A stretch of DNA of 17,195 nt from Candidatus Thorarchaeota archaeon (GTDB lineage: Archaea; Asgardarchaeota; Thorarchaeia; Thorarchaeales; Thorarchaeaceae). The stretch spans positions 1 through 17,195 of the forward strand of contig JAEORI010000328.1 in NCBI GenBank assembly GCA_016840965.1, in the 5' to 3' direction. The position numbers and the translations under genes were made by a program. The notes under the pieces are model-generated. The model worked only from the letters and a program-made list of their open reading frames with translations, ran no database searches and had not been told where the DNA came from. This document shows, one piece after another, positions 1-7,409 of this stretch (position 1 is the stretch's first letter; each line of letters starts with the position of its first letter).

Positions 1-793
1 CATGGAGCCGCTTTTCAGTTATGTAGTCTGTAATAGATGCTGCTGGGACAATGTTGTGTCCAATGGTCAAAATGATTGCCTTATTCGTGTCCATCATGCC
101 AATTCCAGACTCAACCAATGGGGCATCTGGGTCTGCTTGTGGCATTCCAAGAGTTGACACCTGTGCAAGGTCTGCTATCTCCATACTTAACTGGTCAATC
201 ATCCCAGCATGAAACACTTTACTCTCAAAGTCCATCCAATTACCTTCTTGACCTGTGGCAGTCGCAGATAGAGTGTGGGTCATCTGGGTCTCGCAGTAGT
301 CGAGGATAATGCTCGCATCCTCCAATGTTCGAGGACGCATTCCTGTGACTAAACGTGCGACAGGTGCATGTATCTCGGTACCCGGTCCCTGAATAAGTTC
401 AGTTCTGGGCCCATATTCCTCTATCAGATGGTCTATCAGATGTCGTGAATGGGCTAAGTGTGCTGAGCAGCCTATATTAGCTGCAGCCAGTACAATTCTT
501 GCCTGCTGACCTTTTATATCGAGTCCACATGCGCCCCTTCTATCACCAGAAAGATCGCATTTGCCCATTGTGCATAGACAGCATACCTGACAGTATGGCA
601 TGTATGATGGTTGGTATTTCGTCAAAATCTTATGATCCCATGAACGAAGAGTGGTTGGACCTGGCATTGGGGTTGGTCCCATGGGTTCATCCCATTCATC
701 GTCAACAATAGTGCCGATTCGGACTTCAAGCCCTTTGAATTTGCCAATTCCCGTGTCTGCTTCGTCCGCTCTGAAGTAAGCTTTCTTCTTCAT
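1..793 (-). CDS. cdhA: CO dehydrogenase/acetyl-CoA synthase alpha subunit CdhA, N-terminal 264 residues (cut by window edge)
   Basis: Seen: one open frame runs from ATG at 793 to the left edge with no stop. The N-terminal part has the Cys-rich segment CQVCCLCTMGKCDLS followed by RRGACGLD, which carries the B/D-type Fe-S clusters in archaeal CdhA. Next come AHLAHSRHLIDHLIEEYG, then HTLSATATGQEGNWMDFES, FHAGMIDQLSMEIADLAQ and the GIGMMDTNKAIILTIGHNIVP segment near the cut. Family knowledge: CdhA is the roughly 800-residue nickel CO dehydrogenase subunit of the archaeal CODH/ACS complex, interconverting CO and CO2 with ferredoxin in the cytoplasm. About one third is visible, so the C-cluster ligands further on cannot be checked. 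A TTG lies in frame further upstream, but ATG before KKKAYFRADEADTG is the simpler start. The nickel-insertion gene cooC lies upstream on the same strand, separated by 177 bp that hold a palindrome, so cdhA probably has its own regulated promoter. Confidence 0.93.
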   Translation of the reverse strand, partial: MKKKAYFRADEADTGIGKFKGLEVRIGTIVDDEWDEPMGPTPMPGPTTLRSWDHKILTKYQPSYMPYCQVCCLCTMGKCDLSGDRRGACGLDIKGQQARIVLAAANIGCSAHLAHSRHLIDHLIEEYGPRTELIQGPGTEIHAPVARLVTGMRPRTLEDASIILDYCETQMTHTLSATATGQEGNWMDFESKVFHAGMIDQLSMEIADLAQVSTLGMPQADPDAPLVESGIGMMDTNKAIILTIGHNIVPAASITDYITEKRLH

Positions 794-850
794 GCTACGT
801 TCAGTTCCTGTGCGTGGTAGAGTGGTCGGACGCAAATGGCCATAATAAGC

Positions 851-889
851 TTGTGAATTTCACAATTTTTTAAGATGGCTAATTCACAA
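851..889 (-). promoter_or_regulatory. Candidate cdhA operator/promoter: perfect 15-bp palindrome plus a repeated half-site flanking an A-rich box
   Basis: Seen: TTGTGAATTTCACAA at 851-865 is a perfect palindrome (7-bp arms around one base). The same arm TTCACAA recurs at 883-889. Between them, read on the minus strand, lies TTAAAAAA (873-866), a plausible archaeal TATA element about 70-80 nt upstream of the cdhA ATG at 793. Inference: the repeated heptamers on both sides of a TATA-like box look like a repressor-binding arrangement, with the full palindrome between TATA and the predicted transcript start. The regulator is unknown. Confidence 0.45.
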
Positions 890-970
890 TCAAAAATTAA
901 CCATGTAAATCCGCTTATTTAAGAAAGTAAACAGAATTCCATTTATATTTTCATTATGAAATTTCAGTTA

Positions 971-1768
971 TTAACTAGGAGTTACTTCGATTAGGCGTTT
1001 TTTAATCTCGCGTATTGCAAGCATTCCTCGTGAATTGGGGTCTAAATCAATCGGTGCCATGCCTTTTCGATCAGCCTGCTTAATTGTATCATCCAATGGC
1101 ACAATACCCAAAAGTGGAATACCTTCTCTCTTCACCCACTCCTTTATCATTTCTTCATCATCAGATGTTGCTACTTTATTTCCAACAGCGAAAACTTGTC
1201 CGACATCGATGTCCTGAGCGAGTGTTCTTATCTTACCAAGGATGTCAAGTGAACGTCTACCTGGTTCAGCCACAACCAATAGTGCATCCATTCCTCTGGT
1301 TGTGCCACGTCCGAGATTCTCAATACCTGCATCCATATCCATCACAAACGCCTCATCAGTTCCGAGAATAAGATGACGCATAAGGGTCTTTAGAAGAGTT
1401 GCTGACGGACACATACACCCAGACCCGCCAATATCAACTGTCCCTGCCACCAAAAGGCTTACATTATCAGGACCTTGGATAGCAAATTTCTTTGCGAGAT
1501 CATCAACCCTTGGGTTAAGTTTGAAAAAACCACTATATCCTTCAGCTCCCTCGATTTGAAGTCTTTCTTCAACAAGTTTTTCATTTTCCGTCAATGGCAC
1601 AATCTTCATGGCTATTTCTCTTGAAATACCCAAGGCTGACCAAAGTGTGTAGCTTGGATCTGCATCGACGGCCAGTATTTTGAGTCCATCTCTGCCAAGT
1701 AGTCTTGCTAATGTTCCAGCGATGGTGGTCTTACCAACTCCACCTTTTCCTGCGACTGCGATCTTCAT
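971..1768 (-). CDS. cooC: CODH nickel-insertion ATPase CooC
   Basis: A 265-residue protein starting MKIAVAGKGGVGKTT, the deviant Walker A (MinD/ParA/NifH class) at residues 7-15. ILAVDADPS follows at about 31-39 and a Walker B-like FVMDMDAGIENLGRG at about 141-154. The diagnostic GSGCMCPS at 116-122 has the CxC pair (C118, C120) that in CooC proteins binds nickel or zinc at the dimer interface. Family knowledge: CooC is a dimeric ATPase that delivers Ni to the C-cluster of CO dehydrogenase; here the target would be CdhA, encoded just downstream. The ATG at 1768 was chosen because it starts directly on the P-loop strand and lies 16 nt after the fwdB-like stop, with a purine-rich GAGAGTGG before it. 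A longer reading to 1834 would overlap fwdB by 50 bp and adds unconserved residues. Cotranscription with the FwdB-like gene is likely. Confidence 0.92.
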   Translation of the reverse strand: MKIAVAGKGGVGKTTIAGTLARLLGRDGLKILAVDADPSYTLWSALGISREIAMKIVPLTENEKLVEERLQIEGAEGYSGFFKLNPRVDDLAKKFAIQGPDNVSLLVAGTVDIGGSGCMCPSATLLKTLMRHLILGTDEAFVMDMDAGIENLGRGTTRGMDALLVVAEPGRRSLDILGKIRTLAQDIDVGQVFAVGNKVATSDDEEMIKEWVKREGIPLLGIVPLDDTIKQADRKGMAPIDLDPNSRGMLAIREIKKRLIEVTPS

Positions 1769-1784
1769 TTTGCCACTCTCTATT

Positions 1785-2981
1785 CTATGCCATCTTAGCA
1801 CGTACAATCTCATGTAATCTCTGTAGAACAGCAATCAGTGTTTCATCATCCGTAGATGCCTTCCATTTCGTGAACTCTATTTTATTCATGTCTAATCTCA
1901 TCATGCTTCCAGAACCTGAGATAATAGTATCCGTTGTGTGAATCGATACAGCCGCTCTTTCATCCGTCAATCCACCTGGCGGTCCAATATACACAATCTT
2001 TGTTTTTGCAAGTGCTCTTGCAGCAGGTCCTGGTAGTTTTGTTAAAACATCATCACCGACGATTAGAGTAGTATCAAACTCTCCTGCAGTTAGTTTCTGC
2101 AGTGAATCTGCTCCAATTTTATGTTCCTGAATTAATTGGGTTACTCCCATAACATTAGACTGCACAAACATTGGAAGAGCATATGCGTCTTTCCCAGCTG
2201 TTCGTAATGTATCAATTAGCTTGGTTATTCCCGAGAGGTTGGCGTCATGATTTCCAGAGTTAATCACACCCCCTCCATAGAAAATAATAATGCAGTCAGC
2301 CTTTTGTAAGCCTTTGACAAAGCCTATCAACTCACTTGCAGGAATGCCTAACACCTTTGATTTGATTGCTGATTCGCCATCAAGCTCTGCAATAACAGTA
2401 CCCAAAAGCTCTGCATCTGACCCAATTGGAATAATGAGTCGATGGTTCGCCATTTTCATTGTTTCAGTTTGACGAACATCAACTACTCCAATTGTCCGAC
2501 TTTCAATACCTTCTGGTATCTTTTTGCCACGAGGCAAGACAGCAAACCTACTAGGGTGCCGGTGAAGACTTTCAGAAGGATTTGTACCCCAATATATAAT
2601 GAACTCACCATTATTACGAACATACTCAAGGTCAATGTCGAGTCCCCTCATATGAATACCATGCGACATTACTTGCAGAGGACCTAGTTCCGCACTCGAA
2701 CCAAAATGGCCCTTAAGAGTTGATGCAAGATTCAATCCCTCCTTGACCGCTTCGTTCGTTGCATAAGTCCACCCATATAATAACAAATTCATTGCACTCG
2801 AAAGAATACTTGCTGCCTTCTCTAGTTTCTTCTCATTTGATACAATCTTGCTTGCTATGGCTGTTTCCAGATGAGCTTGTCCCAATCTGCATAATCCTAA
2901 TGAATTGATGTTTTTTCCTGATACTTCTGCTACAACATCATCACAGAGCAAGGAACAGCCATTGCAGACAATACTTTCCAT
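1785..2981 (-). CDS. fwdB: FwdB-like molybdopterin oxidoreductase subunit lacking the usual metal-ligand Cys
   Basis: A 398-residue homologue of formylmethanofuran dehydrogenase subunit B. The N-terminal [4Fe-4S] binding Cys are intact (C6, C9, C13, C31). FIIYWGTNPSESLHRHPSRF and the VVDVRQTETMKMANHRLIIPIG segment match the MGD-binding core. Family knowledge: FwdB reduces CO2 to formate at a Mo/W-bis-MGD centre ligated by Cys or Sec in a YGxxxxxCEAQ-like motif, with a nearby CHG. Here, aligned by eye, the first motif reads YGWTYATNEAV, so Asn76 replaces the ligand Cys, and the CHG region reads ELG (98-100). The fold and pterin site therefore look kept while the classical active site is lost. 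The ATG at 2981 has AGGTG upstream, overlapping the stop of the Fe-S gene 10 bp away. Downstream is cooC. It may bind pterin without catalysis, use another ligand, or act as an electron conduit. Confidence 0.85.
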   Translation of the reverse strand: MESIVCNGCSLLCDDVVAEVSGKNINSLGLCRLGQAHLETAIASKIVSNEKKLEKAASILSSAMNLLLYGWTYATNEAVKEGLNLASTLKGHFGSSAELGPLQVMSHGIHMRGLDIDLEYVRNNGEFIIYWGTNPSESLHRHPSRFAVLPRGKKIPEGIESRTIGVVDVRQTETMKMANHRLIIPIGSDAELLGTVIAELDGESAIKSKVLGIPASELIGFVKGLQKADCIIIFYGGGVINSGNHDANLSGITKLIDTLRTAGKDAYALPMFVQSNVMGVTQLIQEHKIGADSLQKLTAGEFDTTLIVGDDVLTKLPGPAARALAKTKIVYIGPPGGLTDERAAVSIHTTDTIISGSGSMMRLDMNKIEFTKWKASTDDETLIAVLQRLHEIVRAKMA

Positions 2982-2991
2982 TCAGAAACAC

Positions 2992-3450
2992 CTACCAAAT
3001 TTCAATCGCGTCAGTGCAGCAGTATTGTTCGCATACTCTGCAGTTCAACCTATCAGGGGGAAATCTACGACATTTCTCGAGATTGATAATTTTAGATATG
3101 CCGTTCTCAACCCTAAATACCGTGTCCTTGCTCATTGCAGCTTTACCCTCGCTAGTTGGAGGTTCGGTAGCAACATCCACGGGACATACAACAACGCAGT
3201 TGTTGCAACCTGTGCATTTGTTCTCATCGAGTTTGATTCCTGTTGCTTCTGCAGTGAGCAATGGAGTAACCATTTCTCTGATTTTACTAAGATTATTCTC
3301 GAAACCAGATTCAAGAAGTGGAGGGCACTCATCCGGTGAAATGTCTCCGAGAGCTAACTTGGTAGCGAAAGCCATGCAGGTCTTAGGTGAGCATTGTCTG
3401 CAGTTAGTTTTCGGCAATAGATTATACAGATCCATTGGGTTTAATTTCAA
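2992..3450 (-). CDS. Small iron-sulfur protein: PF04060-type Fe-S domain plus dicluster ferredoxin domain
   Basis: About 152 residues with three cysteine clusters. MDLYNLLPKTNCRQCSPKTC...C (C17, C20, C25, C42) matches the Fe-S domain seen at the N terminus of the CODH/ACS gamma subunit CdhE and in RnfB-type proteins. CTGCNNCVVVCPVDV (C79-C89) is a standard [4Fe-4S] ferredoxin motif. The last cluster is irregular, C127-x9-C137-x2-C140-x3-C144 followed by another Cys, instead of Cx2Cx2Cx3C. It probably carries electrons for the FwdB-like protein encoded 10 bp downstream, or for CODH assembly. Start: TTG at 3450 gives MKLNPMDLYNLL and has GGAG 10 nt upstream; ATG at 3435 is the alternative. A reading back to 3519 would collide with the divergent hdrA region. 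No exact family name recognised. Confidence 0.8.
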   Translation of the reverse strand: MKLNPMDLYNLLPKTNCRQCSPKTCMAFATKLALGDISPDECPPLLESGFENNLSKIREMVTPLLTAEATGIKLDENKCTGCNNCVVVCPVDVATEPPTSEGKAAMSKDTVFRVENGISKIINLEKCRRFPPDRLNCRVCEQYCCTDAIEIW

Positions 3451-3615
3451 GATTAAGGGACTCCGTCGTTTTTCTTCTAAATTATTCCTCAGATTTTCAT
3501 TGTGCACACGCCACAACAATTATCCGTTACGGTATGGACTTCTAAATACTACATTAGGACAGATTTATTGAATTTAACTCATCACAAAATCGGTCAAAAT
3601 AATTACAGGAGACAC
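3451..3615. promoter_or_regulatory. Divergent promoter region between the Fe-S/fwdB operon and hdrA
   Basis: A 165-bp A/T-rich gap serving transcription in both directions. A/T-rich stretches that could be TATA elements occur at about 3540-3549 and 3569-3577 (plus strand) and about 3478-3487 (minus strand). Two short perfect palindromes are present, TGTGCACA at 3501-3508 and CCGTTACGG at 3524-3532. No promoter can be fixed with confidence. The two genes point away from each other, so at least two promoters should lie here. Confidence 0.4.
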
Positions 3616-6078
3616 TTGAGTCCATTGAAGTCTAACTCTCAATCAGAATCAGCCAATGACGAGAGCGATAAAGTTGCTGTGTTCCTGTGTAAATGTGGCT
3701 CGAATATTGCTGGACCAATAGACATTGACGCTCTTAAGGAACGAGTGATGTCACGAGGGGTAGCAGTTGTTGAGATAATGGATCATCTGTGCTCTGATCA
3801 TGGTGTTAATGATTTAACTTTGGCAATTCGTAAGAGTGGGGCTGAAAAAGTTGTCATTGCTGGTTGTACGCCACTTCTACATAAAGATCTCTTCAGCAAT
3901 GTTGTTCGTCAAGCTGGAATCGACCCTGGCCATCTTCATATAGCAAACATACGTGAGCAATGTAGCTGGGTACATAGCGACGACCGTGAGGCTGCAACAT
4001 CGAAAGCTGCCACCATTATTGATATTGGTTTGGCTGAAGTAGGTCTTTCTAATCCGACTAAGACCTATGAATTGCCTGTAGTCAGAAGAGCAATGGTAAT
4101 TGGAGGAGGAGTTGCAGGAGTAACTGCAGCTCTGGAACTCGCGGATCAAGGCATTGAAACAGTTCTCGTTGAGAAAGAAGCTTTTCTAGGAGGTCATATG
4201 GCGAAATGGGACAAGCTCTTTCCCACCTTTGATTGTAGTATTTGTATTCTCGGTCCGATGATGGCAAGAGCTGCAAATCACTCTAGTATTCAGTTGATGT
4301 CGCTTACAGACATTAAGGAAATCAAGGGCAGTACAGGACGATATTACGTGACATTGACTCAACGCCCCAGATACACTTCTACCGATTTATGTACTGGCTG
4401 CAATAGGTGTGTCGAAGTCTGTCCTGTTGATGTAGTAGATGAATACAACTATGGTCTTGGTACGAGAAAGGCAATCGTACGCCATTCACTTGATGCCGTT
4501 CCTATTGCTCCATATATTGATATGGATAATTGTGTGGGTTGCCAGTCCTGTAGTGGAGTATGTGAGGCGAAAGCCATACGATATGACGATTGTGAAAAGA
4601 CTATCTCACTTGAAGTGGGTGCTATCATAGTAGCTACAGGATTTCGTCCTTTTGATGCCACTGCTGTCGAAGAGCTCGGTTATGGTGAGAATCCCGATGT
4701 CATCACATCCGTTGAACTTGAACGCCTCATTAATCCCTCCGGACCAACAGGTGGGAGACTCATAAGACCCTCCAATGGAAAACCTCCACGCAATGTTGTT
4801 TTTGTAAACTGTGTTGGAAGCAGGACAACACGATTCAATCGACCATATTGTAGTAGAGCTTGTTGTGCAGAAGCAGTGAAACAATCTATCCAAGTTAAAG
4901 AGAACTATCCTGATTGCAACGCTTATGTTTTCTATACTGATCTTCGAACTGTAGGGAAGGGACACGAAGAGCTCTATGTTCGAGCTGCAAATGAGTACGG
5001 TGTCCAATTTATTCGAGGCGCTGTAGGTGAAGTTGTCTATGACCCAGTGAAATGCAAGTCCTTTGTGAGAGCAGAAGACACACTTCTTAGGAAACTGATT
5101 GAGTTCGAAGTTGATTTAGTTGTCCTGATGGTAGGAATGGACCCCTCGCCAAGCAACAAACATCTGTCTAAACTTCTCAGAATTCCGTTGGATGAGAATG
5201 GTTTCTTCCTAGAGCAACATCCAAAACTGAATCGAAGCGGTACTGCTTCGATGGGAATATTTCTTGCAGGCGTTTCCCAAGCTCCGAAAGACATCTCTGA
5301 TACTGTCGCGCATGCAGGTCTTGCCGCCTCAAAGGTGAAGACTCTTCTGACAAGTAGTATGATTGTAACTGATATCAGCGTACCCATAATAGACCATGAA
5401 AAATGTATAAACTGCCTGCAATGCCAGCAGGTTTGTGCTCCGAATGCAATCCGTTCAATCAATGGAGAAAAGCCGGTTATCACTCAAGCAGCATGTAGAG
5501 GTTGTGGCGCTTGTGTTGCAGCCTGTCCAACTGATGCTCTCGATTTACCAAGCCTGACAACAGAACAATTGATAGCAGCAACAAAAAGTGCTGTTCGGTT
5601 CAGTGGTTCAAAACCAACCATAGTTGGCTATCTATGTAGATGGTGTGCATATTCTGCAGCTGACCGGGCAGGGATGACAAGATTAACTTATCCTGCTAAT
5701 ATTCTTCCTATCCAAGTGACTTGCACAGGCCGCCTTGATACTGAGATATTATTGACTGCCTTCGAGGAGGGTGCTGATGGAGTTGCGGTAATTGGTTGCC
5801 ACGTTCAAGACTGTCATTATCGCTCTGGTGCCCTTAACGCTCAGGTACGTACAGGAAATTTGAGAACGGTCTTAGAAGCAGCTGGAATTGATAGCAGACG
5901 TCTGTATTTTGGTAGTGTGTCTGCTTCCGAAGCAGGCGAATACGCCAAACAAATCACTGAGTTCACCAAGAACATCATTTCTCTTGGGCCCCTTGGAAGT
6001 GAAGCTACTATAAAAACAAAAAGAAATCCCAAAAAGTCAGCGAAAAAGGATGTACTCAAATGCGCAAGGCACGGATAA
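3616..6078 (+). CDS. hdrA: HdrA-MvhD fusion: FAD/Fe-S heterodisulfide reductase subunit A with C-terminal MvhD domain
   Basis: An 820-residue cytoplasmic flavo-iron-sulfur protein. Order: HdrA N-terminal domain (VAVFLCKCGSNIAG), FAD-binding MVIGGGVAGVTAALELADQG near 160, and [4Fe-4S] motifs CTGCNRCVEVCPVDV (about 259) and CVGCQSCSGVCEAKA (about 306). CSRACCAEAVKQ follows near 412, then CINCLQCQQVCAPNA (about 597) and CRGCGACVAACPTDA (about 627). The C-terminal 150 residues are an MvhD/FlpD domain with its cysteines kept (CRWCAYSAADRAG, CTGR, GCHVQDCHYRSG). Family knowledge: HdrA bifurcates electrons at FAD, and MvhD links it to hydrogenase or formate dehydrogenase. Start: TTG at 3616 preceded by AGGAG with a 4-nt spacer; a reading from 3502 would overlap the divergent gene and adds unconserved sequence. 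It overlaps the next gene by 19 bp. HdrB and HdrC are not in the window. Confidence 0.93.
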   Translation: MSPLKSNSQSESANDESDKVAVFLCKCGSNIAGPIDIDALKERVMSRGVAVVEIMDHLCSDHGVNDLTLAIRKSGAEKVVIAGCTPLLHKDLFSNVVRQAGIDPGHLHIANIREQCSWVHSDDREAATSKAATIIDIGLAEVGLSNPTKTYELPVVRRAMVIGGGVAGVTAALELADQGIETVLVEKEAFLGGHMAKWDKLFPTFDCSICILGPMMARAANHSSIQLMSLTDIKEIKGSTGRYYVTLTQRPRYTSTDLCTGCNRCVEVCPVDVVDEYNYGLGTRKAIVRHSLDAVPIAPYIDMDNCVGCQSCSGVCEAKAIRYDDCEKTISLEVGAIIVATGFRPFDATAVEELGYGENPDVITSVELERLINPSGPTGGRLIRPSNGKPPRNVVFVNCVGSRTTRFNRPYCSRACCAEAVKQSIQVKENYPDCNAYVFYTDLRTVGKGHEELYVRAANEYGVQFIRGAVGEVVYDPVKCKSFVRAEDTLLRKLIEFEVDLVVLMVGMDPSPSNKHLSKLLRIPLDENGFFLEQHPKLNRSGTASMGIFLAGVSQAPKDISDTVAHAGLAASKVKTLLTSSMIVTDISVPIIDHEKCINCLQCQQVCAPNAIRSINGEKPVITQAACRGCGACVAACPTDALDLPSLTTEQLIAATKSAVRFSGSKPTIVGYLCRWCAYSAADRAGMTRLTYPANILPIQVTCTGRLDTEILLTAFEEGADGVAVIGCHVQDCHYRSGALNAQVRTGNLRTVLEAAGIDSRRLYFGSVSASEAGEYAKQITEFTKNIISLGPLGSEATIKTKRNPKKSAKKDVLKCARHG

Positions 6079-7409
6079 CAGTTGGTGAGAAACCAGTCGT
6101 CACAATTGATCTCATTGATGGTACAATAAAGTATGTCTGGAAGACTTCGCTTCTTACAAAAACCCTTGACTATTCAATCGATAAATGTGTTGGGTGCAAT
6201 CTTTGCCTGTACTGCCCTTGGGATGCAATTACGATTGGACCTGTTGCTGAAGCAGCTGCAGGAAGAATTGAAGGCGCGCCTCTCATTAATATTGATCCTG
6301 ATCTATGTACATTCTGCGGGCTCTGTGACTCAGCATGCATATTTAGAGCCTTCGCTACAAAATACGAAGGCGAGCAATCAGTAAATGAATATAATCGTGT
6401 ATCAGGAACACATGAGATTGACCACGAAAAGTGTGCTCCGTGCCTCCTATGCGCAAAAGTCTGTCCTACCAATGCTCTTGAAGTTAAGGTCGAAGTTGAG
6501 AAGAAGAAGAATCTAGTGACCTACAAGGAAGAACCACACGCAATTGGTAGCATCAAGTTGAATGAAGACAAATGCTCTTATTGCGGATTATGTGAGCTTC
6601 TATGTCCCGAAGTATTCACAATCTTCTGGTCTGATTCCGCAGAACCTCCTGAATTCAAACCTGCAGCAGCTATTAGAATGGAAGAGAAAGAATGTGACTA
6701 CTGTAAGCTCTGCGAGAAGATATGTCCGGATGATGCTATAGAAGTCACATGCCTTGAAGCAAGTGCTCGTATTATTGAAGATCCAAAGATTTCTGGCAAG
6801 TTAAAGCAGAGTGATATTGCTTGTGTCAAATGTGGTCTTTGTGATCAAGTTTGTCCCTATGATGCAATCGAGGTTTCAAAGCCCTTCTCAGGAGAAGTTC
6901 AAATAAAGAAACTTGAGAAATGTGATCCGATTGGATGTCATAACTGCTTCAATATCTGTCCGGTAAAAGCGATTTATCCAACTGGAAAGGAAGATAAGAT
7001 AGCAATACTTGATCATTGCGTTTATTGTGGTGCTTGTGCGAATTCTTGTCCATATGATGTTCTCGAAGTTGTGCGAGAAGGCTACAATGTTGAAATGCTA
7101 GAAGAAGCTCGAGAATGGGAACGAGGCAGGTCAATATTCTTCAATGAGGTGGTCGGAAAAGAGCATCCTCCTAGTGGACTGTTTGAGAGAAATATAATCC
7201 TACATGCTGAGGAAATTCAACCTGGCAACATGAAAGCGCTTAGTGCTTGGAAATCAATTGATGGCAAACGAAAAAGAGCTATGGCAATAGCAAAGAAACT
7301 AAGGACAATGCTTGACGATGATCCTCACCTCAGCCTTCAACTCGAAAGAGGTCGTGTCGATAAGGTAGTCGAGAAACTCACTCAAAAAGAAGATCTTCAA
7401 GAGAAGTGA
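6060..7409 (+). CDS. fwdF: FwdF-like polyferredoxin with eight [4Fe-4S] motifs and a C-terminal extension
   Basis: A 449-residue protein with eight cysteine motifs in four pairs: CVGCNLCLYCP (43-53), CTFCGLCDSACIF, CAPCLLCAKVCP, CSYCGLCELLCP, CDYCKLCEKICP, CVKCGLCDQVCP, CDPIGCHNCFNICP and CVYCGACANSCP (about 320). Family knowledge: eight clusters match FwdF, the multi-cluster wire of the Fwd complex that also docks to Hdr. Oddities: motif 1 ends Cx2C rather than Cx3C, motif 2 lacks the usual Pro, and motif 7 has a wider first gap. About 105 charged, probably helical residues follow the last motif, longer than I expect for FwdF (around 350 residues). The ATG at 6060 sits 19 nt before the hdrA stop, with AAAGGA upstream, so the pair is likely translationally coupled. 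Probably passes electrons between HdrA and a FwdB/FwdD-type unit. Confidence 0.87.
   Translation: MRKARITVGEKPVVTIDLIDGTIKYVWKTSLLTKTLDYSIDKCVGCNLCLYCPWDAITIGPVAEAAAGRIEGAPLINIDPDLCTFCGLCDSACIFRAFATKYEGEQSVNEYNRVSGTHEIDHEKCAPCLLCAKVCPTNALEVKVEVEKKKNLVTYKEEPHAIGSIKLNEDKCSYCGLCELLCPEVFTIFWSDSAEPPEFKPAAAIRMEEKECDYCKLCEKICPDDAIEVTCLEASARIIEDPKISGKLKQSDIACVKCGLCDQVCPYDAIEVSKPFSGEVQIKKLEKCDPIGCHNCFNICPVKAIYPTGKEDKIAILDHCVYCGACANSCPYDVLEVVREGYNVEMLEEAREWERGRSIFFNEVVGKEHPPSGLFERNIILHAEEIQPGNMKALSAWKSIDGKRKRAMAIAKKLRTMLDDDPHLSLQLERGRVDKVVEKLTQKEDLQEK

Noticed and set aside
76..711. Plus-strand open frames inside the first 800 bases
   Set aside because: They lie antisense to a continuous minus-strand frame with unmistakable CdhA motifs; their sequences are low-complexity shadows with no family features.
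1785..2981. Selenocysteine at the FwdB or MvhD active site
   Set aside because: No in-frame TGA interrupts either gene; the FwdB-like position is an Asn codon and the MvhD Cys codons are normal.
3132..3332. Extra small genes antisense or out of frame within the Fe-S, hdrA and polyferredoxin genes
   Set aside because: Every such frame overlaps a gene with clear Cys-motif conservation and shows no ribosome site or recognisable domain of its own.
3502..3519. Head-on overlap of the hdrA and Fe-S protein genes if the longest frames are taken
   Set aside because: The extra N-terminal residues are unconserved. hdrA has AGGAG before TTG at 3616, and the Fe-S protein fits a start at 3450 or 3435, leaving a normal divergent promoter region.
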